From the NCBI GenBank assembly GCA_040514355.1, contig JBEVCF010000146.1, positions 1 through 17,716 on the forward strand: a stretch of DNA of 17,716 bases. The letters run 5' to 3'. This DNA comes from Opacimonas sp040514355 (GTDB taxonomy: Bacteria; Pseudomonadota; Gammaproteobacteria; Enterobacterales; Alteromonadaceae). Each line of letters begins with the position of its first letter. Within the stretch, counting starts at the first letter, position 1. Shown here in pieces: positions 13,085-17,716 of this stretch. Under the pieces are notes generated by a model. It had not been told where the DNA came from and made no database searches. It saw only the letters and a program-made list of their open reading frames with translations. The position numbers and the translations under genes were made by a program.

Positions 13085-15679
13085 ATGAACACGCAATACA
13101 AACACACATTACCCAACTCAAGCATTGAGTTTTTTGATGCGCAAGCCGCCGTAAATGCGATCGAGCCGGGTGCCTATGCCAAACTACCGTATACCTCTAA
13201 GGTATTGGCAGAGAATTTGGTACGCAAATGCGCATCCGAGACGCTTAACCGCTCGTTAGAGCAATTGATTTATCGCAAACGCGAACACGATTTCCCCTGG
13301 TTTCCTGCGCGCGTCGTATGTCATGATATTTTAGGCCAAACTGCGCTAGTTGATTTGGCAGGTTTGCGCGATGCGATTGCACAAAAAGGCGGCGATCCTG
13401 CCAAAGTCAATCCCGTGGTACCGACTCAGCTTATCGTTGATCACTCGTTAGCGGTTGAGCATGGCGGATTTGAGGCGGATGCGTTTGAAAAAAATCGCGC
13501 CATTGAAGATCGTCGTAACGAAGACCGTTTTCACTTTATCAACTGGACCAAAACGGCCTTCAAAAATGTTGACGTGATCCCACCGGGTAATGGCATTATG
13601 CACCAAATTAATTTGGAAAAAATGTCACCTGTTGTCCAAGTACGCGACAACGTCGCGTTTCCCGATACCTGCGTCGGCACAGATTCACATACGCCGCATA
13701 CTGATGCACTAGGCGTTATCTCTATCGGAGTTGGTGGCTTAGAGGCAGAGAATGTTATGCTCGGCCGCGCATCTTACATGCGTCTACCTGATATCGTCGG
13801 AGTCGAGTTCACAGGCAAACCTCAGCCGGGCATTACGTCTACGGATATCGTTTTAGCATTGACGCAATTTTTACGTCAAGAACGTGTGGTCGGTGCTTAT
13901 CTTGAGTTTTATGGTGAAGGTACCAAACACTTATCATTGGGAGATCGCGCGACGATTTCTAATATGACACCAGAATACGGTGCAACGGCAGCCATGTTCT
14001 ACATTGACGAGCAAACGATTGACTATTTGACCCTTACCGGTCGTGAGCCTGAACAAGTGGCGTTGGTTGAAGCATATGCCAAACACACCGGTTTGTGGGC
14101 TGATAGCATGGTTGAGGCTGAATATGAACGTATATTGACGTTTGATTTGTCCGCGGTCGAGCGCAATATGGCTGGCCCGTCTAATCCTCATGCCAAACTG
14201 CCAGTCAAAGAACTTGCCGCGCGTGGCATTGCCAAGCAGTATGATACGCCCGATGGTCTTATGCCAGATGGCGCGGTGATCATTGCCGCTATTACCTCGT
14301 GTACCAATACTTCAAACCCACGTAATGTGATTATGGCGGGTATGCTTGCCAAGAAAGCCAATGAGTTAGGTTTGGTGCGTCAACCTTGGGTGAAGTCATC
14401 ATTGGCGCCAGGCTCTAAAGTGGTCAAAATGTACCTAGAAGAAGCCGGCTTGCTCAGTGAACTAGAACAGTTAGGGTTTGGTATTGTGGCGTATGCGTGT
14501 ACTTCGTGTAACGGTATGTCAGGTGCGCTAGATCCTGACATCCAACGTGAAATCATTGAGCGTGACCTTTATGCAACCGCCGTTTTATCTGGTAACCGCA
14601 ACTTTGATGGTCGTATTCACCCTTATGCATCACAAGCCTTTTTGGCGTCGCCACCGTTAGTCGTCGCGTATGCGATTGCAGGCTCGATGCGTTTTGATAT
14701 CGAAAAAGACGCATTGGGTACAGACAAACATGGCAACCCAGTATACCTCAAAGATATTTGGCCTGATGATGCGGAAGTCGAAGCGGTGATCAAACGCTGT
14801 GTGAAACCGGAGATGTTTAAGCAGGTCTACACCCCGATGTTTGATTTATCGGTAGACTATGGTGAGAAAAATAATCCTTTATATGATTGGCGCGAGATGT
14901 CGACCTATATCCGTCGTCCGCCTTATTGGGAAGGAGCGTTGGCTGCACCTCGTACTATGCAAGGCATGCGAGCATTGGCGGTACTGGGTGACAATATCAC
15001 AACCGATCACTTATCGCCGTCAAATGCCATTTTGGCATCGTCAGCAGCAGGTGAATATCTGGCTAAAATGGGGCTGCCGGAAGAAGATTTTAACTCGTAT
15101 GCGACGCACCGCGGCGATCATTTAACGGCACAACGAGCTACCTTTGCGAATCCAAAACTGTTGAATGAAATGGTTCGTGATGAAAATGGGGACATTGTAC
15201 AAGGTTCATTAGCCCGTCTGGAGCCAGAGCATACAGTGATGCGCATGTGGGAAGTTATTGAAACCTACATGGAGCGCAAGCAACCTCTGATCATTGTGGC
15301 AGGTGCTGATTATGGCCAAGGTTCATCGCGAGATTGGGCAGCTAAAGGTGTACGTCTAGCCGGTGTTGAAGTGATAGTGGCCGAAGGCTTTGAGCGTATT
15401 CACCGCACCAACTTGGTTGGGATGGGCGTTCTGCCGGTGGAATTTACTAACGGTGAAACGCGTGCAACCTATCACATTGATGGTACCGAAACCTTCGCGA
15501 TTGAAGGAGATGTGGATGCTGGCGCAATGTTGACGTTGGTGATTACGCGAGCCAATGGTGACGTGGTCAAAGCACCGGTTAAGTGTCGCTTGGACACAGC
15601 AGAGGAAGTCTCTGTATACAGTGCTGGAGGGGTACTGCAACGTTTTGCCCAAGACTTTTTAGACGGTCAGGTGGCGTAA
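13085..15679 (+). CDS. acnD: 2-Methylcitrate dehydratase, Fe/S-dependent, AcnD type
   Basis: Aconitase-superfamily [4Fe-4S] enzyme that dehydrates 2-methylcitrate; it replaces the cofactor-free PrpD and works with PrpF. The 864 residues match AcnD proteins (about 860-870). The three cluster ligands are C406 (AAITSCTNTSNP) and C472/C475 (AYACTSCNGMSG), with the 66-residue and CxxC spacing of aconitases. Further family blocks include PWFPARVVCHDILGQTALVD, VGTDSHTPHTDALG and, in the C-terminal swivel domain, GADYGQGSSRDWAAKG. The frame is open to 13052 (TTG), but AAGAGA before the ATG at 13085 and the N-terminus MNTQYKH fit the family. The stop lies one base before the prpF start. AcnA-type housekeeping aconitase is unlikely given prpF next door. 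Confidence 0.96.
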   Translation: MNTQYKHTLPNSSIEFFDAQAAVNAIEPGAYAKLPYTSKVLAENLVRKCASETLNRSLEQLIYRKREHDFPWFPARVVCHDILGQTALVDLAGLRDAIAQKGGDPAKVNPVVPTQLIVDHSLAVEHGGFEADAFEKNRAIEDRRNEDRFHFINWTKTAFKNVDVIPPGNGIMHQINLEKMSPVVQVRDNVAFPDTCVGTDSHTPHTDALGVISIGVGGLEAENVMLGRASYMRLPDIVGVEFTGKPQPGITSTDIVLALTQFLRQERVVGAYLEFYGEGTKHLSLGDRATISNMTPEYGATAAMFYIDEQTIDYLTLTGREPEQVALVEAYAKHTGLWADSMVEAEYERILTFDLSAVERNMAGPSNPHAKLPVKELAARGIAKQYDTPDGLMPDGAVIIAAITSCTNTSNPRNVIMAGMLAKKANELGLVRQPWVKSSLAPGSKVVKMYLEEAGLLSELEQLGFGIVAYACTSCNGMSGALDPDIQREIIERDLYATAVLSGNRNFDGRIHPYASQAFLASPPLVVAYAIAGSMRFDIEKDALGTDKHGNPVYLKDIWPDDAEVEAVIKRCVKPEMFKQVYTPMFDLSVDYGEKNNPLYDWREMSTYIRRPPYWEGALAAPRTMQGMRALAVLGDNITTDHLSPSNAILASSAAGEYLAKMGLPEEDFNSYATHRGDHLTAQRATFANPKLLNEMVRDENGDIVQGSLARLEPEHTVMRMWEVIETYMERKQPLIIVAGADYGQGSSRDWAAKGVRLAGVEVIVAEGFERIHRTNLVGMGVLPVEFTNGETRATYHIDGTETFAIEGDVDAGAMLTLVITRANGDVVKAPVKCRLDTAEEVSVYSAGGVLQRFAQDFLDGQVA

Positions 15680-15680
15680 C

Positions 15681-16862
15681 ATGCAAGTATTTCCTCCGCA
15701 AATTAAGATCCCCGCTACGTACATGCGGGGAGGGACCTCCAAAGGGGTGTTTTTTGCACTGAATGATTTACCCGAAGCTGCACGAGTGCCAGGGGCATAT
15801 CGCGATGCGATGTTGCTTAGAGTCATTGGGAGTCCTGATCCTTATGGCAAGCACACCGACGGCATGGGGGGGGCGACGTCAAGTACGAGTAAAACCGTGA
15901 TCTTGTCTAAAAGTGCCCAGCAAAACCACGATGTAGACTATTTATTTGGTCAGGTCGCGATTGATAAAGCGTTTGTCGATTGGAGCGGTAATTGTGGCAA
16001 TTTGACTGCAGCTGTGGGGTCCTTTGCGATTGAAAAAGGCTTGGTCGATCCCCAACGCATACCTCAAAACGGCGTATGTGAGGTACGTATTTGGCAACAA
16101 AATATCGGTAAAACGATTTTAGCAACGGTGCCAATTAGCAATGGTCAAGTGCAAGAAACGGGTGACTTCATGCTAGACGGGGTGACCTTTCCAGCCGCCG
16201 AAGTACCCATTGCATTTGTGGCACCCGTTGAGCCAGATGAAGCGGTATTCCCAACGGGTAATGTGGTTGATACCTTACTTGCGCCTGGTGAAGAACCGTT
16301 AGCGGTGACCATGATTAACTCTGGGATCCCGACGTTGTTTTTCCGCGCACAGGACTTAGGGTATACCGGGACGGAATTACAAGAAGCAATCAATAGCGAT
16401 GATGCTGCCTTAGCCCGCTTTGAAGCCCTGCGCTTACACGGTGCGGTGCAGATGGGTTTGAGTCCGGATATTGCAACGGCTAAGACTTCACAGCATATCC
16501 CCAAAATCGCATTTGTAGCCCCTCCGAAAGACTATACAACGTCTAGTGGTGCGAAGGTGACTGCGCAGCAAATTGATTTGCATGTGCGAGCGTTATCCAT
16601 GGGTAAACTGCATCATGCCATGATGGGCACTGCGGCCGTGGCGATCGGAACAGCTGCAGCGATTCCGGGCACCATCGTGAATGAGGCTGCGGGTGGAGGC
16701 ACAAGCGATGCTGTGACTTTTGGACATCCATCTGGCACACTGAAAGTGGGCGCAAAAGCTAAGTGTGTGAATAACAAATGGGAAGTTGAACAGGTAACGA
16801 TGAGTCGTTCTGCACGTATTTTGATGGAGGGTGTAGTCAGGATCCCTGAACCACTTAAATAA
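15681..16862 (+). CDS. prpF: PrpF, 2-methylaconitate isomerase working with AcnD
   Basis: In the AcnD version of the pathway PrpF isomerises the 2-methylaconitate made by AcnD so that it can be hydrated to 2-methylisocitrate. The fold is that of diaminopimelate epimerase (two pseudo-symmetric halves). The 393 residues are of normal length. Conserved blocks are MRGGTSKGVFF (15-25), TDGMGGATSSTSK (59-71) and WSGNCGNL (101-108). K71 and C105 have the spacing of the K73/C107 pair known from Shewanella PrpF. The glycine-rich AAGGGTSD near the C-terminus is also typical. The ATG follows the acnD stop by one base, so translation is probably coupled; AGGTGG in the end of acnD can serve as RBS. A run of eight G (15866-15873) encodes part of the GMGGAT motif. 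The operon ends after this gene. Confidence 0.96.
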   Translation: MQVFPPQIKIPATYMRGGTSKGVFFALNDLPEAARVPGAYRDAMLLRVIGSPDPYGKHTDGMGGATSSTSKTVILSKSAQQNHDVDYLFGQVAIDKAFVDWSGNCGNLTAAVGSFAIEKGLVDPQRIPQNGVCEVRIWQQNIGKTILATVPISNGQVQETGDFMLDGVTFPAAEVPIAFVAPVEPDEAVFPTGNVVDTLLAPGEEPLAVTMINSGIPTLFFRAQDLGYTGTELQEAINSDDAALARFEALRLHGAVQMGLSPDIATAKTSQHIPKIAFVAPPKDYTTSSGAKVTAQQIDLHVRALSMGKLHHAMMGTAAVAIGTAAAIPGTIVNEAAGGGTSDAVTFGHPSGTLKVGAKAKCVNNKWEVEQVTMSRSARILMEGVVRIPEPLK

Positions 16863-16893
16863 GTGGGCACATATAACAAGATATGATATTTTT

Positions 16894-16921
16894 AAGGGTG
16901 TGCTTTGCATGCCCTTTTTTT
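16894..16921 (+). terminator. Rho-independent terminator of the prp operon
   Basis: AAGGGTGTGC (16894-16903) pairs with GCATGCCCTT (16907-16916), 10 bp including two G-U pairs, around a TTT loop, followed by five more T. It is the strongest terminator in the window and lies 31 bases after prpF. Confidence 0.88.
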
Positions 16922-16942
16922 GGTTATTTCTAGGAACTTTAT

Positions 16943-17314
16943 ATGCGCTTAATGTTGATTGTCACGCTCGTTATTCTCGCTTTTATCCCTGCTGTGTCGG
17001 CGCAACAAGTAGATATCAAAAAAGGTCGCGAAGCGATTCTTAATGGTGCGGTTGTTATTGATGTGCGTACTGATAAGGAATGGGAAGCTGGGCACTTTCC
17101 TGCAGCGCTACATATGCAAAATACTAAATTAGCCGGTTTAATTAGCCAAGCCAACCTCGACAAAGATACGCCTATCGTTTTGTATTGTCGCTCAGGCAAT
17201 CGTGCCACAGCGTCATCACAACAGTTAATAGATATGGGGTATACCAATGTTATTAATGCTGGTGGATTGAAGGATATCCAAGATTTGATCCCACTTATTG
17301 CGGAACAACCTTAG
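16943..17314 (+). CDS. Exported single-domain rhodanese-like protein
   Basis: The 123 residues start with a signal peptide (MRLMLIVTLVILAFIPAVSA, cleavage probably after A20), so the mature protein of about 103 residues should be periplasmic, like PspE. The rhodanese fold shows VVIDVRTDKEWEAGHFPAA (37-55) and the active-site loop YCRSGNRA with the persulfide cysteine C82, and GG late in the domain. Rhodaneses move sulfane sulfur to thiols or cyanide; the physiological acceptor here is unknown. AGGAA (16932-16936) gives a clear RBS for ATG 16943. The gene begins only 21 bases after the prp terminator, leaving no room for a normal promoter between them. Its stop overlaps the next start by one base (TAGTG). 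Confidence 0.92.
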   Translation: MRLMLIVTLVILAFIPAVSAQQVDIKKGREAILNGAVVIDVRTDKEWEAGHFPAALHMQNTKLAGLISQANLDKDTPIVLYCRSGNRATASSQQLIDMGYTNVINAGGLKDIQDLIPLIAEQP

Positions 17315-17716
17315 TGCCGTGGGATTTAGCTGCTTATGTAGCAGGCTTTGGCTTGAGTTTTTCGCTTATCTTAGCGATAGGTTCACAAAATGCGTTTGTC
17401 CTCAAACAAGGTCTCAAGAACCAGTATGTCTTCTTGGTGTGTACGATTTGTGCAATTTCTGATGCCTTCTTAATAGGTGTCGGAGTGGCAGGCTTTGGCG
17501 CCATTGTGGCCCAGTTTCCTCAAATTGAGGTGTTTGCACGTTACTTTGGCGCATTGTTTTTGACTGGTTATGGCTTGCTGAGTTTGCGCTCAGCCTTTAC
17601 GACACAACATGCGTTAACCGCAGAAGGTGAATCTACTCAATCTGTATTGAAAATCGTGTTGTTGTGCTTGGCCTTTACTTGGCTCAATCCACACGTATAT
17701 CTCGATACCATTATGC
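17314..17716 (+). CDS. LysE/ArgO-type amino-acid exporter (3' end outside window)
   Basis: Starts at GTG 17314, sharing one base with the rhodanese stop, and runs off the window after 134 codons of an expected 200 or so. The sequence is strongly hydrophobic with about four membrane segments in the visible part. It carries two LysE-family signatures: LAIGSQNAFVLKQGL near the N-terminus and FTWLNPHVYLDT near the end of the window. The best-known members export arginine (E. coli ArgO) or lysine (Corynebacterium LysE); the motifs are nearer ArgO/LysE than RhtB, but the substrate is not determined here. The RBS is weak, so translation is probably coupled to the rhodanese gene. Confidence 0.92.
   Translation, partial: MPWDLAAYVAGFGLSFSLILAIGSQNAFVLKQGLKNQYVFLVCTICAISDAFLIGVGVAGFGAIVAQFPQIEVFARYFGALFLTGYGLLSLRSAFTTQHALTAEGESTQSVLKIVLLCLAFTWLNPHVYLDTIM

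Noticed and set aside
16145..16910. Several long minus-strand frames across prpF, and similar ones opposite ahpF, prpC and the M16 gene
   Set aside because: They are antisense to strongly conserved genes, have low-complexity or Ser/Arg-rich translations and lack RBS; they are frame shadows.
1..17716. Search for tRNA, rRNA, CRISPR arrays, transposases, integrases, att sites and toxin-antitoxin pairs
   Set aside because: None recognised on either strand; the window is mostly conserved metabolic and stress genes, with decay only near 7346-7686 and 9862-10149.

Overview
The window reads as a chromosomal segment of a gammaproteobacterium, most likely a marine or brackish Alteromonadales-type organism. 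This rests on moderate GC, a propionate operon of the acnD/prpF kind with a GntR regulator as in Shewanella, a family II (DHH) pyrophosphatase, a lipid-anchored M16 peptidase and a secreted S9 peptidase. The genus is inferred, not shown. There is no tRNA, rRNA, transposase, phage gene or CRISPR array.

Layout. (1) Bases 1-2335: ahpC (5' end outside the window) and ahpF, an alkyl hydroperoxide reductase pair, with a hairpin between the genes and a hairpin plus a rho-independent terminator after ahpF. (2) 2366-3454: ppaC with its own promoter; a bidirectional terminator separates it from the convergent xthA (exonuclease III family, GTG start). (3) 4424-7345: a large M16 (pitrilysin/insulinase) zinc peptidase with a lipobox, divergent from xthA. 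(4) 7346-7686: a decayed stretch holding the 3' remnant of what looks like a methyltransferase gene, a strong hairpin, and a short leftward reading frame. (5) 7687-9741: a secreted S9 prolyl-oligopeptidase-type peptidase on the minus strand. (6) 9742-10212: a regulatory region with paired TATACCCT dyads, a short poorly defined gene or gene remnant, and the promoter/operator region of the next operon. (7) 10213-16921: GntR regulator, prpB, prpC, acnD, prpF, then a strong terminator. (8) 16943-17716: a periplasmic single-domain rhodanese and the start of a LysE/ArgO-type amino-acid exporter, which runs off the end.

How the genes work together. AhpF passes electrons from NADH to AhpC to remove peroxides. 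The prp genes encode the 2-methylcitrate cycle: PrpC condenses propionyl-CoA with oxaloacetate, AcnD dehydrates 2-methylcitrate, PrpF isomerises the 2-methylaconitate product, and PrpB cleaves 2-methylisocitrate to pyruvate and succinate. prpD is replaced by acnD plus prpF, and no propionyl-CoA synthetase gene (prpE) is in the window. The clearest regulatory signal is the 12-bp palindrome ATTGTCGACAAT. It occurs twice upstream of the GntR gene, once over its -10 element, and an 11/12 match lies inside the gene. This points to an autoregulated propionate operon.

I see no clearly new biological system. The items most worth following up are the operator arrangement with its nested hairpin, the twin dyads near 9816-9857, and the two decayed or unassigned short coding stretches.
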